41,702 nt of DNA from 1-14-2-50-31-20 sp965370315 (GTDB lineage: Bacteria > Bacteroidota > Ignavibacteria > Ignavibacteriales > Melioribacteraceae), in contig CBDUTO010000023.1 in the NCBI GenBank assembly GCA_965370315.1, positions 1 through 41,702 on the forward strand, given 5' to 3'. Made by a program: the position numbers and the translations under genes. The notes under the pieces were generated by a model that did not search any database, was not told the origin of the DNA, and saw only the letters and a list, made by a program, of their open reading frames with translations. Below are positions 8,004 through 17,918 of the stretch, piece by piece (within the stretch, counting starts at the first letter, position 1; every line of letters starts with the position of its first letter).

Positions 8004-8471
8004 CTATTTTGAATTTCTTTTCATTTTAAAGTAGTTTTTTAGAATATTCTTTGATTCCAACTCATATATCCCAGAATAAATATTCACTTTGTGATTTAGT
8101 TTGTTTTCTTCCGGTATATTATAAATAGATCCACAAGCTCCAGTTTTAGGTTCAGAAGTTGCAAAGTACAGATTTTTAATTTTTGAAAGGGTAATTGCTC
8201 CAGTACACATAACACATGGTTCAACAGTCACATATAAATCACAGTCGGTAAGCTGCTTACTCTCTAAAGTATTAGCTGCTGATGTTATGGCAAGTATTTC
8301 TGCATGAGCAGTTGGGTCTTTCAATTTTTCTACTTGGTTATAGCCCCTTCCAATAATTCTATTATCTTTTACAACAACAGCACCTATTGGAATTTCATCT
8401 TCTTCATAAGCTATCTCAGCAAGCTTTAAAGCTTCGAACATAAATTTATACTTGTACTCATCAAAAAGCAT
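8004..8471 (-). CDS. tadA: tRNA-specific adenosine deaminase
   Basis: 155 residues, full length. TadA deaminates adenosine-34 to inosine in tRNA-Arg(ACG), allowing one tRNA to read CGU, CGC and CGA. The zinc deaminase signature is intact: HAE at residues 56-58 (zinc ligand and catalytic glutamate) and PCVMC at 85-89 (the two cysteine ligands). PIGAVVV near residue 28 is also typical. A tRNA-Arg gene (TCG anticodon) lies just upstream on the same strand. Guanine deaminase and cytosine deaminase relatives are less likely given the length and motif spacing. Confidence 0.93.
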   Translation of the reverse strand: MLFDEYKYKFMFEALKLAEIAYEEDEIPIGAVVVKDNRIIGRGYNQVEKLKDPTAHAEILAITSAANTLESKQLTDCDLYVTVEPCVMCTGAITLSKIKNLYFATSEPKTGACGSIYNIPEENKLNHKVNIYSGIYELESKNILKNYFKMKRNSK

Positions 8472-8539
8472 ATTAACTTTACTGTTTACTGTTTACTGTT
8501 TGGGAATTCTCTATCACTTATAATTAAGTGAAAAAGTTG

Positions 8540-8613
8540 TACGCCCGGAAGGATTCGAACCCTCGACCCCCAGAGCCGAAATCTGGTGCTCTATCCATCT
8601 GAGCTACGGACGC
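8540..8613 (-). tRNA. tRNA-Arg (anticodon TCG)
   Basis: On the minus strand the 74-base sequence starts GCGTCCGTAGCTCAG. The acceptor stem GCGTCCG pairs with CGGGCGT with two G-U pairs. The anticodon stem CCAGA/TCTGG encloses TTTCGGC, giving anticodon TCG (reads CGA). The T-arm carries GGTTCGAATCC. Discriminator A; CCA not encoded. Confidence 0.95.
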
Positions 8614-8756
8614 ATATTAAATTGAACAGCAAAAATAGCGCAATAATAATGCAAATACAATTTTTAGTATTCTATTTGAATAAATAATTCTATTTCGTTA
8701 ATTTTGTTGATACTTAAGTTTATTTCTAATATTGAATTTTAATCAAGGTGAGTTAA

Positions 8757-9134
8757 TTGAGAGCTCTAATAATTGAAGATGTTACCGTATTTCATAAGTT
8801 TCTTGAAATAATGATAAATCAATTTGGTGAATGTGATATAGTTTCTAATGGAGAGGATGGACTAAAAGCTTATATAAAAGCTGTTCAAGATAATAAACCA
8901 TATGATTTTATTCTCTTAGATATAATGATGCCTGGGATTGGTGGGATGGAGGTTCTTAAAAAGATTAGGAGCATTGATCCAAATCATGAAAAAGTGAAAA
9001 TTATTATGACAACAGCTCTTTCAGATTCAGAAACTGTATCAGCAGCGATTAAAAATGGATGTGATGGGTATTTGATAAAACCATATAATCGAGAAGATAT
9101 AAAAACTGTTTTAATGAAACTGAAATTGTTGTAG
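8757..9134 (+). CDS. Single-domain response regulator (CheY-like)
   Basis: 125 residues forming only a receiver domain. It starts at TTG with AAGGTGAG about five bases upstream. Acidic pocket E7-D8, phospho-acceptor D55 in LLDIMMPG, T86 and K108 (LIKP) are all in place, so it should be phosphorylatable. There is no output domain and no neighbouring histidine kinase, so it likely works by protein-protein contact like CheY or Spo0F, with a kinase encoded elsewhere. About 240 bases separate it from porU; whether it regulates secretion is not shown. Confidence 0.9.
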   Translation: MRALIIEDVTVFHKFLEIMINQFGECDIVSNGEDGLKAYIKAVQDNKPYDFILLDIMMPGIGGMEVLKKIRSIDPNHEKVKIIMTTALSDSETVSAAIKNGCDGYLIKPYNREDIKTVLMKLKLL

Positions 9135-9376
9135 ATATAATTATAAAGATTATTTGTAGATCAAGCATTTATAGATCATATTCATATGTTCGTTGCTTGA
9201 TTAAAAGAAAATAAATTGTGATAAATTTAGGACTATTATTTGACTTGACAAAGTGATATCAAAGTCCTTAACTTCCACATTAAAATTACGGGAAATATTA
9301 TATAGAACGCTTTTTACTGTTATTAATTTACAATTAACGAAAAATATTAAATATTATTCTTCAATTTGGAGTTAAA

Positions 9377-12300
9377 GTGAAAAGCAAATTATTTATAATT
9401 ATTTCCCTTTTCTTATATTTAAACCTATTTGCCAATGGCGATGTTCGCATACTTTCATCAAGTAAGTCGAGTATTACTTTTGAGTACACGCCAAAATATT
9501 CCGAATTAGAAAAATTAGAGATTGAAGGTAAAGAATATTTACGTATACCTTTCGAATATGCAGCTGGATATTCAGATAAATTCATAAATCAGATTTTCCT
9601 TAATCATAGAAATATTTCAATTGGGGTTCCATCAGAGTTTGGCAATACATTGCAAGTGTTGTCTACACAACACTCGGTTACAAAGGGGAAAATTGCACCA
9701 CTAATTGGGAATAAAAATCCATCCATTTCTGAAATTAAAAATGCTGAGCAAAATTTTGATAATAGAGAATTAGTACGATTTGGTGATTTTGGCTATTCGA
9801 GAGATTTTCCGTTACAAGATATTTTAATTTCACCAGTTCAATATGATGTTGAAACGGAAGAAATTAAATTATACAATAAAATTGTTATTCGTGTAAATTT
9901 TGGCGCTTCAACTTCTGGAGTATCAAAAATTAAGGACAATTTATTAAAAGATGTAGTTCTAAATTTTGATATTGCCAAAAATTGGGGAAAAGAGAGTCAA
10001 AAGCTTCAGAAAAGCACCCCGCAATCCCTAATGGCTGAAGGGACTTGGTACAGATTTAAAGCCAATGATGAAGGAATTTATAAAATTACAAGAAGTCAAC
10101 TTTCGTCACTTGGTATAGATGCAGCATCTGTTAACCCTAAAACGATAAAAATTTTCAACAATGGAGGATTTGCTCTTGATGAAAGCATTCCTTCTGAAGT
10201 CCAGTACGGTTTAGCTGAAAATGCAATATATGTTGAAGGTGAAGATGATGGTGCTTTTAATGAAAATGATTATATATTGTTTTATGGCAGAGGCACCGAT
10301 TTTTGGGAATACAATTCGACTAAGGAAATTAGAAGATATCACAATCCATTCTCGCATGATAATTATTATTGGATTTCATCCGGCGGAGAGAGTGGAAAAA
10401 GAATGGAGATGAAAAATAGTTCATCTGAGAATTCACAAGTGATACAAACCACCACAGTAGCCTTTAAGTTTTTAGAAGAAGATAAAATAAATATTGGTAA
10501 ATCTGGTAGAGATTATTGGGGCGATGATTTCTATTCCAGCACTAATTCTCGTACATATGTTAATTCGCTTGATGGTAGAGTGAATGATTATCCAATTAAG
10601 TATTCTTATAGTTTTGCAAATGCGTCTTCTCCTTCGTTAGCACTCTATGTTTCTGAAAATGGAACAAATATAAGCACCAAAACTATGAATGGTTATGGTT
10701 CCGCTCAATATAAATGGGGGATATATTTTATAGGGAGTGCAGAGTTTAACAATCCTCTCACCGATAATAGGAGTGTATTAAAATTTAATATCCCAATATC
10801 TTCACCTGAATCTAGAGCGTATCTAAATTATTATGAGATCGAATATGTTAGAGATTTTAGTGCAACTATTAATGATAAGGGAGTGAGCAATGAATTATTA
10901 TTCTTTGCAAATGATACAAGCCAAGTAATTGAATATAAATTTAGTAATTTTTCTAATAGCAATATTAGAGTCTTTGACTTAACAGATTTTGATTATGTAA
11001 AGGAGATAAAATCTTTAAACATTAGCGGTGGTGAACTTAGTTTCTCTGTAAGTGAAGAAAAAGTGCTTTCAAAGTATGTAGCAATAATAGAAGATAATTA
11101 TAAATCAATTTCAGATATTGAAGAAATTGAACTTCCCGAAAGTATTGTTGCAGGCGAGGGGGCTGAGTATATTATTATTACTGATAAAAAGTTTACTCAA
11201 CAAGCTAATAGACTTGCTGAATATCGTCAAAATGATTCCCCTAGAAAACTATCCACTAAAGTTGTTTTTGTTGAAGATATATTTAGTGAGTTCTCTTGTG
11301 GAATGATGGATCCAACAGCTATAAGAAATTTCTTGAAATATGGATACGATAATTGGAGCATAAAACCATTTTACGTTCTTCTTTTCGGAGATGGCGATTA
11401 TGACTATTTTGATGTTGAAGGATATGGAAAAAATTATATTCCAACTTATCAAACGCAGGAATCACTTTATATTATAGAATCCTTCCCTATGGATGATTAT
11501 TATGGGCGTATCTCTGGGAATGATCAAAAAGCAGATATTGCATTGGGTAGATTAAATATTCAAACAGAAGGTGATGCTGAGAGTGTTGTAGATAAAATTA
11601 TTGCGTATGAAACAGAGGATAGTGGTTTGTGGAAAAACTTAGTTACTCTTGTTGCTGATGACGGTCTTACTTCAGATAGAAATGATTATGCACTTCACAC
11701 CTCGCAATCTGAAACTTTAGCTTCAACTCGTATTCCTGGATTTATGGAGATAAATAAAATTTATCTTGCTGCATATCCAACCGTAATTACTGGCTTTGGT
11801 AGACGTAAACCAGATGTAAATGAAGCTATTATTACTGCAATAAACCAAGGCACCCTTATAGTCAATTATATTGGGCATGGTAATCCAGATGTATGGGCAC
11901 ATGAAAATGTTTTTGAGCGAACAGTTACAATTCCAAGTCTAAAAAATGATAAGTATTTCTTCCTTACCGCAGCAACCTGTGATTTTGGATTATATGATGA
12001 TCCATCTGCTCAAAGTTCAACTGAAGAACTTCTTTTAGCCGAAAATAAAGGAATGATAGGTGGGTTCTCTTCAGCTAGAGTTGTTTACGCTACTCAAAAC
12101 CAAGCAATTAATTTAGAATTTTATTCACATTTACTGAGTGAGTCTTTAGAGGAGATGTCCACCAATACTGTTGGAGAAGCGTTCTATTTAACTAAACGTG
12201 TAAGAGCATCAGATAATGATGAGAAATTTCATCTTTTTTGTGACCCAGCTATTCGACTCAATATTCCTAAAATTCCTGTAACAATAGAAAAAGTAAATGA

Positions 12301-13336
12301 AGAGAATCTTACTTCTGAAGTTCAATTAAAAGCACTCAGCAAAGTTTCAATTGAAGGAGTAATTAGGAATTATGACAATTCTATTAACACAACATACAAT
12401 GGTGAAGCGGTTATTACTGTTTATGATTCTGATAGAATTAAGCTTTTACCAGAATTAGGATCTTCTGGCAAAATGGTAGTTTCTGGAGGTGTAATATTTA
12501 GAGGAAGAGCAACAGTTTCTGAAGGCAGTTTTAAAACTAACTTTACAGTTCCACAAGATATTTCTTATGAGAATAAAAATGGTAAAATAACTGCATATAT
12601 TGAAGATGAAGAGAATGATGGAATCGGTTATACTAAAAGTATAGTAATTGGTGGTACAGATTCAACTGTTACCAATGATGGAAATGGACCAGAGATTTAT
12701 ATTGCATTTGATAATGCAGAATCAATAGGTGGCACACTTGTTAATGAAGATTTTACAATTGTTCTAAATTTAGAGGACGAGACTGGACTTAATACAACAG
12801 GTTCTGGTATTGGACATAAGCTAAAAGGTGTTATAAATGATAATACCGCTAATGAGATTGATTTTACAAACTATTTTGTTGGTAATTTAGATGCAGAAGG
12901 GAAGAGCGGAGAAGTTAATTATAAAATTACAGATTATGAGTTAGGCGATCATAAAATAGAGGTTACAGCTTGGGATGTTTTTAACAATCCATCTCAGCAA
13001 ATTAGTTATTTTACAGTAGTAAATTCTAATGATGTTGTATTAAAGGATGTTGTTAATTATCCAAATCCATTTAGTGCAAATACTACATTTATATTTCAGC
13101 ATAATATTACAGAACAGATTGATGTAAAAATTAAAATATACACAATTGCTGGAAGGTTAATAAAAAATATTGAAGAGTTTAGCGTCACAGATAAATATGT
13201 AAAAATTGACTGGGATGGTAGAGACGAAGATGGTTCCCAAATTGCAAGTGGAACCTATTTGTATAAGTTAATAATTAAATCAGTTGATGGTGAAAGCAAG
13301 CAGAATGTGCTTGGTAAGTTATCAATAATACATTAA
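9377..13336 (+). CDS. porU: Type IX secretion sortase PorU (C25 peptidase)
   Basis: 1319 residues from a GTG start with GGAG nine bases upstream; signal peptide 1-20. PorU is the cell-surface gingipain-family enzyme that removes C-terminal signals of T9SS cargo and transfers cargo to lipopolysaccharide. The catalytic pair is visible: H834 in NYIGHGNPD and C868 in AATCDFG, 34 residues apart as expected in family C25. An N-terminal gingipain-like propeptide region occupies roughly 20-200. The C-terminus (about 1222-1319) is itself a T9SS sorting domain: NYPNPFSANTTF, then GRLIKN, WDGRDEDG and GTYLYKL. porV follows 48 bases later, the usual partner in the attachment complex. Confidence 0.93.
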   Translation: MKSKLFIIISLFLYLNLFANGDVRILSSSKSSITFEYTPKYSELEKLEIEGKEYLRIPFEYAAGYSDKFINQIFLNHRNISIGVPSEFGNTLQVLSTQHSVTKGKIAPLIGNKNPSISEIKNAEQNFDNRELVRFGDFGYSRDFPLQDILISPVQYDVETEEIKLYNKIVIRVNFGASTSGVSKIKDNLLKDVVLNFDIAKNWGKESQKLQKSTPQSLMAEGTWYRFKANDEGIYKITRSQLSSLGIDAASVNPKTIKIFNNGGFALDESIPSEVQYGLAENAIYVEGEDDGAFNENDYILFYGRGTDFWEYNSTKEIRRYHNPFSHDNYYWISSGGESGKRMEMKNSSSENSQVIQTTTVAFKFLEEDKINIGKSGRDYWGDDFYSSTNSRTYVNSLDGRVNDYPIKYSYSFANASSPSLALYVSENGTNISTKTMNGYGSAQYKWGIYFIGSAEFNNPLTDNRSVLKFNIPISSPESRAYLNYYEIEYVRDFSATINDKGVSNELLFFANDTSQVIEYKFSNFSNSNIRVFDLTDFDYVKEIKSLNISGGELSFSVSEEKVLSKYVAIIEDNYKSISDIEEIELPESIVAGEGAEYIIITDKKFTQQANRLAEYRQNDSPRKLSTKVVFVEDIFSEFSCGMMDPTAIRNFLKYGYDNWSIKPFYVLLFGDGDYDYFDVEGYGKNYIPTYQTQESLYIIESFPMDDYYGRISGNDQKADIALGRLNIQTEGDAESVVDKIIAYETEDSGLWKNLVTLVADDGLTSDRNDYALHTSQSETLASTRIPGFMEINKIYLAAYPTVITGFGRRKPDVNEAIITAINQGTLIVNYIGHGNPDVWAHENVFERTVTIPSLKNDKYFFLTAATCDFGLYDDPSAQSSTEELLLAENKGMIGGFSSARVVYATQNQAINLEFYSHLLSESLEEMSTNTVGEAFYLTKRVRASDNDEKFHLFCDPAIRLNIPKIPVTIEKVNEENLTSEVQLKALSKVSIEGVIRNYDNSINTTYNGEAVITVYDSDRIKLLPELGSSGKMVVSGGVIFRGRATVSEGSFKTNFTVPQDISYENKNGKITAYIEDEENDGIGYTKSIVIGGTDSTVTNDGNGPEIYIAFDNAESIGGTLVNEDFTIVLNLEDETGLNTTGSGIGHKLKGVINDNTANEIDFTNYFVGNLDAEGKSGEVNYKITDYELGDHKIEVTAWDVFNNPSQQISYFTVVNSNDVVLKDVVNYPNPFSANTTFIFQHNITEQIDVKIKIYTIAGRLIKNIEEFSVTDKYVKIDWDGRDEDGSQIASGTYLYKLIIKSVDGESKQNVLGKLSIIH

Positions 13337-13384
13337 ATAAAAGAAAACAAAAAAAAGTAAATTCATTACGGAGGTAATTTACAT

Positions 13385-14503
13385 ATGAAGCGATTATTTA
13401 TTTTCATGTCAGTATTAGCATTGATGTTAGGATACGTTAACAATATAAATGCTCAGGGTGAAGCGGCTGTACCATTCCTACTTCTTGCGCCCGATTCAAG
13501 ACACGCTGGTATCGGTGAAGCCGGAACTGGACTTGCAGACAACTCATCAGCAATATTTTGGAATCCTGCTGGTATAGCTTTCCAATCTGGTTCTGAAGTT
13601 GGTATTACTCATGCAAATTGGTTACCACAATTCGGATTAGATTTATCATACGACTATGTAACTTACCGTCAATATGTTGAATCGATTGATGGAAGTATAA
13701 CAGCTAGTTTAACATATATGAACTATGGCGAATTTATTAGAACTAGTTCGCAAAGCCCCGACCCTATTGGTACTTTTAACTCTTTCGATATTGGTGCAAC
13801 TATAGGGTATGCTACTAAAATATCAGATGATTGGGGAGTTGGAATGAATTTCAGATTCATCTATTCTAATCTATCTGATGTTCCAACTGAGAACGAAGTT
13901 GGAACTGGAGTTGCATCTACTGTTAGTTTTGATATTGCTACTATGTGGCGGCCACAGAATTTCCTAGGTGGTAATTTCAGTTTAGGATTAAACGTAAGTA
14001 ATATTGGGCCAGATATTTCATATATCGATCAAGCACAAGCTGATCCATTACCCACAAATACACGTCTAGGTTTTGCATACAGAGTTATGCAAGATGAATA
14101 TAACTCACTTACATTACTTGGTGATGTTAGTAAACTTCTTGTTAATCGTAAGTCTTCAATTCTGGATGGTGATACAACTACGACAACTGCTGACGTATCA
14201 AACGATTTTATGAAGAGTCTTGAATTCTCTGCTGGTGCTGAGTATTGGTACGGAATACCAGAAGACTTTATGTTTGCTGTAAGAGCTGGTTATTTCTATG
14301 AAGATCCAGATTTTGGAAATAGAAATTTTATGACTTTTGGTGCTGGTATTAGATATGATATTTATGGATTCGATTTCAGTTACATTTCAACAGTAGGTTC
14401 CGAAAGTGAAAACCATCCACTTGATGGAACTCTTCGATTTTCATTAGTTATAGGCTGGGATAGTGTTCCAGAGAAAAACTATGGACTACCAAGAGGGATT
14501 TAA
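13385..14503 (+). CDS. porV: Type IX secretion outer-membrane protein PorV
   Basis: 372 residues with signal peptide (1-23, ending INAQ). GGAGG lies 12 bases before the ATG, one of the strongest ribosome sites in the window. The mature N-terminus reads FLLLAPDSRHAGIGEAGTG, followed by DNSSAIFWNPAG, hallmark motifs of the PorV/PorQ branch of FadL-like barrels. PorV is a 14-strand barrel that shuttles cargo from the SprA channel to PorU at the surface. Adjacent porU supports PorV rather than PorQ. No cleavage or frame defects. Confidence 0.92.
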   Translation: MKRLFIFMSVLALMLGYVNNINAQGEAAVPFLLLAPDSRHAGIGEAGTGLADNSSAIFWNPAGIAFQSGSEVGITHANWLPQFGLDLSYDYVTYRQYVESIDGSITASLTYMNYGEFIRTSSQSPDPIGTFNSFDIGATIGYATKISDDWGVGMNFRFIYSNLSDVPTENEVGTGVASTVSFDIATMWRPQNFLGGNFSLGLNVSNIGPDISYIDQAQADPLPTNTRLGFAYRVMQDEYNSLTLLGDVSKLLVNRKSSILDGDTTTTTADVSNDFMKSLEFSAGAEYWYGIPEDFMFAVRAGYFYEDPDFGNRNFMTFGAGIRYDIYGFDFSYISTVGSESENHPLDGTLRFSLVIGWDSVPEKNYGLPRGI

Positions 14504-14560
14504 TAGAAACTAAACATTTATGAGTGTGCAATGCACATAATTAAATGAATACAAAACAGA

Positions 14561-14634
14561 TGTCATTCCCGAATGATTTTATCGGGAATCTCAAAATATA
14601 TAAAAGATTCCACTAGAAACATGTGGGAATGACA
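14561..14634. repeat. Palindromic intergenic element, GTCATTCCCGA family
   Basis: Ends TGTCATTCCC and GGGAATGACA are perfect 10-base inverted repeats; GGGAATCT inside is answered by AGATTCC. It lies between porV and the M6-like gene. A relative with longer arms sits at 34053-34124. Confidence 0.7.
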
Positions 14635-14657
14635 ATACTTAATTAAATTATAAGCAT

Positions 14658-17600
14658 ATGAAAAGAACATATTTATTCCTAGTTTTTATAGCATTCGGTT
14701 TGGGCAGTATTACTGCCCAATCTTTTGTTGGCAAGTTAAACCAAAATCCAACGCATAATTATAAACGATTTACATCAAATGATACCTTAAGAATTCTTGC
14801 AGTTATGTCAGATTTCCAAGAAGATGTTGATGATGCAACATTTGGAAATGGAAAATTTGAATCAATTTATTCGCAAGATTATGGTAGCAGTATTCTAGAT
14901 CCAATTCCGCATGATAAAACTTATTTTGAGAACCATCTTAAGTTTGTAGAAAATTATTATGCTAAAGTTTCTGATGGAAAATTGAATATCTCATATACTG
15001 TACTAGATGATATTGTAACAGTTTCTAAAACAATGAGAAATTATACTCCTCCATTGGACGATCTAAATGATCACACACCACTTGGCGAATACGCTGATGA
15101 AGTGTGGCAACTAGCCGACCAACAAAATCCAAATTTTGATTTTTCTCAATATGATCTGTTTTTTATATTACACGCAGGTGTGGGGAAAGATATTTCATTA
15201 TCTACAAGTTTAGGTAATGATAGGGATTTACCATCAGTATATCTGAGTCAAAAATCACTGCAAAACATTTTTGGATCTGATTTTGATGGCTTTCCAGTTA
15301 ATGGTGGCAGTTTTAATATTACTAATAGTGCAATACTTCCTGAAACAGAATCTAGAGAGATTGAAGGTTTCGATGGCATAACTTTATTAGAGTTAACAAC
15401 TAATGGTTTAATTGCCGCTACAGTTGGTAGTTATCTTGGGTTGCCTGATTTATACAATACTGAGACTGGGCGTAGTGCTATTGGACGTTTTGGTTTAATG
15501 GATGGACAATCATTTTTTGTTTATCAAGGAATCTATCCTCCTGAACCATCAGCGTGGGAAAAAATATTTCTTGGTTGGGTGACTCCAACAGAAGTTTCAA
15601 TTGAAGATGCTAAATTAAATTTGGTTAATAAATATGTTGCAGATGTTGGAGACACATCATTAATAAAAATTCCAATTAATGCTACTGAGTATTATCTAGT
15701 CGAAAATAGAAAACGTGATGCACTAAATGATGGTTCGTCAATTACATATATTAGTAATGGGCTAACTTTTACAGAGACTTTTTATAGAGATCATGAGAAT
15801 TATATTTATTACAATGTTGATACTCTTAAAGGGGTAATTGTTGATGTTGATGAGTATGACTGGGCATTACCTGGTGGAGATAGAAACTCTACAATTGAAA
15901 CTTTTGAAGACCTTGGTTTAATTATCTGGCATATTGATGAAAGAATAATTGAAGATAATTATGAAAGTAACACAATAAACAACGATAGATACGAGCGTGG
16001 TGTAGCAATTGTTGAAGCAGATGGAATCCGAGATATTGGTGAAACATTTCAAACAATATTTGGTGAAACCGTTGTTGGTGAAGGGACTAAGGAAGATACT
16101 TGGTACAAAAACAATCCAGCGGAGTATTATGAAAATAAATTTTCTGATGATACAAAACCAAAAGCAGAAACTAACAGTGGTTCAAATAGCTTAATTACAC
16201 TCACAAATTTCTCTGAAATTTCAAATAGAATGTCTTTTAGTTTTTCTTATGGTTCTGATAATATTGATTTGATAATGAATAAAAATATTTATGTGCCTGA
16301 TATATACGAAGTTAAGTGGTTAAGTTCTATTGATAATGGAGAGAAAACTTATAATTATATAACAACTACAAATGGAATTAGTAGAATTGATTTTGATAAT
16401 GAAGATCGTTTTTCACGCAATATAATGACTAGGTATAAGCCTTTAATTATCGGACAAAATGGTTATGAAATTGTAGTTATTTCAGATAGTAATATTTTGG
16501 AATTCTATTTTGTATATTCGGATAACTCTGTTAGAAAGCAATTAATATTAAATGAACAACCATCAGCTTCTCCTGTACTATTCTCTCAAACAAATGATGA
16601 AATAGAATTTTTAATTGGAACAAATAATGGTGCAATCAGAAAATATAAAATTGACATTGAACCTCAAACTATTACTCTAATTGAATCGAATAAAATTTTC
16701 AATTCTACTGTTACTCAAATAGCTATTACTGATAATGGTTATAATGCAATTTCTAGTAGTTTCTATTGGAGTAGTAATCTAAGTCCAAATGATTCGCCAA
16801 TCTACATTGGCGAGAAAGCATTTCAACTAATTAACACAAATACTGGATTAGAAGAAATTGCTATTGTCCAAATTGAAAATAGTTTAATCCAGATTTCGAG
16901 CTTAAATGAAATAGTGGAAATAACTAAAACAGATTCTGTTGTTCCATTTGCTCTTGCAGATTTAAAGAATAATGGTAGTAATTATATAGTTAGAAGTAAT
17001 GGATCTGGAATAAAGGCGATTAACTTTATAGATGTTGAAGCTGATAACTTTCCATTCCAAGATGAGTTTAATTCAACATTCTATTCATCACCTTTAGCAG
17101 TTGATTTGAATGATGATAAAGTAGCTGATATAATTTCATTTACAACCAACGGTAAAATCATTGCAGTTGATGGAATAACTGGAAAAATGATTGATGGTTT
17201 CCCAATATCTTGTGGTGGTAAATTAGCATCTATTCCAGTTGTATATTCACAAAATGATAGGACATCACTAAGCGTAATTACTGAGGAGAATAGATTAATC
17301 AGTTGGAATATTAGTCAATTTGATGGCAAAAAGTTCTGGACTGAAGAGAATGGAAATGCGAGTAATACTTCATCTGTTGGAGCAGCAAGTTCAAGTGAAG
17401 CTATTACAGATTATTTCCCACAATCTCTTGCATACAATTGGCCAAATCCAGTTTATGATGGAGTAACAAACATACGCTATTTTGTTTCGGAAGATTCTAA
17501 AGCAGAAGTAACTATATTTGACCTTGCTGGTGATTTGGTAGCAAAACTAAGTGGCGATGGAATTGGTGGTTTCGATAACGAGATTGTATGGAATGTGAAT

Positions 17601-17696
17601 GATATCCAAAGTGGTGTTTACTTTGCACATTTAGAAGTAACATCAAATAGTGGCAAAACAGATACAAAAATTATAAAAATTGCTATTATTAAATAG
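14658..17696 (+). CDS. T9SS-sorted M6-like protein lacking the zinc motif
   Basis: 1012 residues: signal peptide (1-20), an M6 (immune-inhibitor-A type) metalloprotease-like domain (about 40-520), a beta-rich propeller-like part with LNDDKVADIISF (about 810-880), and a T9SS sorting domain (about 925-1012, NWPNPVYDGVTNIRY ... SGVYFAHL). M6 enzymes have HExGH directly before LGLPDLY. Here the stretch before LGLPDLY (260-266) reads A254-T255-V256-G257-S258-Y259, so both histidines and the glutamate are gone, while GRFGLMDGQ is kept. It is therefore probably a catalytically dead surface protein using the fold for binding. It sits directly downstream of porU-porV, which would export it. The sequence itself is open and unbroken, so it is not a pseudogene. 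Confidence 0.82.
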   Translation: MKRTYLFLVFIAFGLGSITAQSFVGKLNQNPTHNYKRFTSNDTLRILAVMSDFQEDVDDATFGNGKFESIYSQDYGSSILDPIPHDKTYFENHLKFVENYYAKVSDGKLNISYTVLDDIVTVSKTMRNYTPPLDDLNDHTPLGEYADEVWQLADQQNPNFDFSQYDLFFILHAGVGKDISLSTSLGNDRDLPSVYLSQKSLQNIFGSDFDGFPVNGGSFNITNSAILPETESREIEGFDGITLLELTTNGLIAATVGSYLGLPDLYNTETGRSAIGRFGLMDGQSFFVYQGIYPPEPSAWEKIFLGWVTPTEVSIEDAKLNLVNKYVADVGDTSLIKIPINATEYYLVENRKRDALNDGSSITYISNGLTFTETFYRDHENYIYYNVDTLKGVIVDVDEYDWALPGGDRNSTIETFEDLGLIIWHIDERIIEDNYESNTINNDRYERGVAIVEADGIRDIGETFQTIFGETVVGEGTKEDTWYKNNPAEYYENKFSDDTKPKAETNSGSNSLITLTNFSEISNRMSFSFSYGSDNIDLIMNKNIYVPDIYEVKWLSSIDNGEKTYNYITTTNGISRIDFDNEDRFSRNIMTRYKPLIIGQNGYEIVVISDSNILEFYFVYSDNSVRKQLILNEQPSASPVLFSQTNDEIEFLIGTNNGAIRKYKIDIEPQTITLIESNKIFNSTVTQIAITDNGYNAISSSFYWSSNLSPNDSPIYIGEKAFQLINTNTGLEEIAIVQIENSLIQISSLNEIVEITKTDSVVPFALADLKNNGSNYIVRSNGSGIKAINFIDVEADNFPFQDEFNSTFYSSPLAVDLNDDKVADIISFTTNGKIIAVDGITGKMIDGFPISCGGKLASIPVVYSQNDRTSLSVITEENRLISWNISQFDGKKFWTEENGNASNTSSVGAASSSEAITDYFPQSLAYNWPNPVYDGVTNIRYFVSEDSKAEVTIFDLAGDLVAKLSGDGIGGFDNEIVWNVNDIQSGVYFAHLEVTSNSGKTDTKIIKIAIIK

Positions 17697-17708
17697 ATTA
17701 ACAAAAAT

Positions 17709-17742
17709 AAAACCTTCGAGGTTTAAAAACCTCGATGGTTTT
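17709..17742 (+). terminator. Intrinsic terminator after the M6-like gene
   Basis: AAAACCTTCGAGGTTT and AAACCTCGATGGTTTT form a 16-base stem with one mismatch, starting 13 bases after the stop codon. The run of A before and T after makes it usable on both strands. Confidence 0.7.
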
Positions 17743-17767
17743 GTGATTTGTTTTATTGAATTAATGC

Positions 17768-17849
17768 TGTCATTCTGAGGAGTGAAGCGACGTGAGAATC
17801 TGTAATACTTGCTACAACTTAAAGATTTCTCTCTTCGTTCGAAATGACA
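17768..17849. repeat. Palindromic intergenic element, GTCATTCTGAGG variant
   Basis: TGTCATTCTGAGGAGTGAAG at the left and CTTCGTTCGAAATGACA at the right are imperfect inverted repeats; GAGAATCT pairs with AGATTTCTC inside. Same architecture as the element at 313-411. Confidence 0.65.
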
Positions 17850-17918
17850 ATAATTACTTTTAAGATAAACTCAATAAAAAATGATGGTTTAAAAATTAAA
17901 ATTGATGATTAAAAAGAA

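Noticed and set aside
9160..9201. ATCAAGCA/TGCTTGAT inverted repeat after the response regulator as a terminator
   Set aside because: Stem is only eight bases with a loop of 26 and no T-run, so the case is too weak to list.
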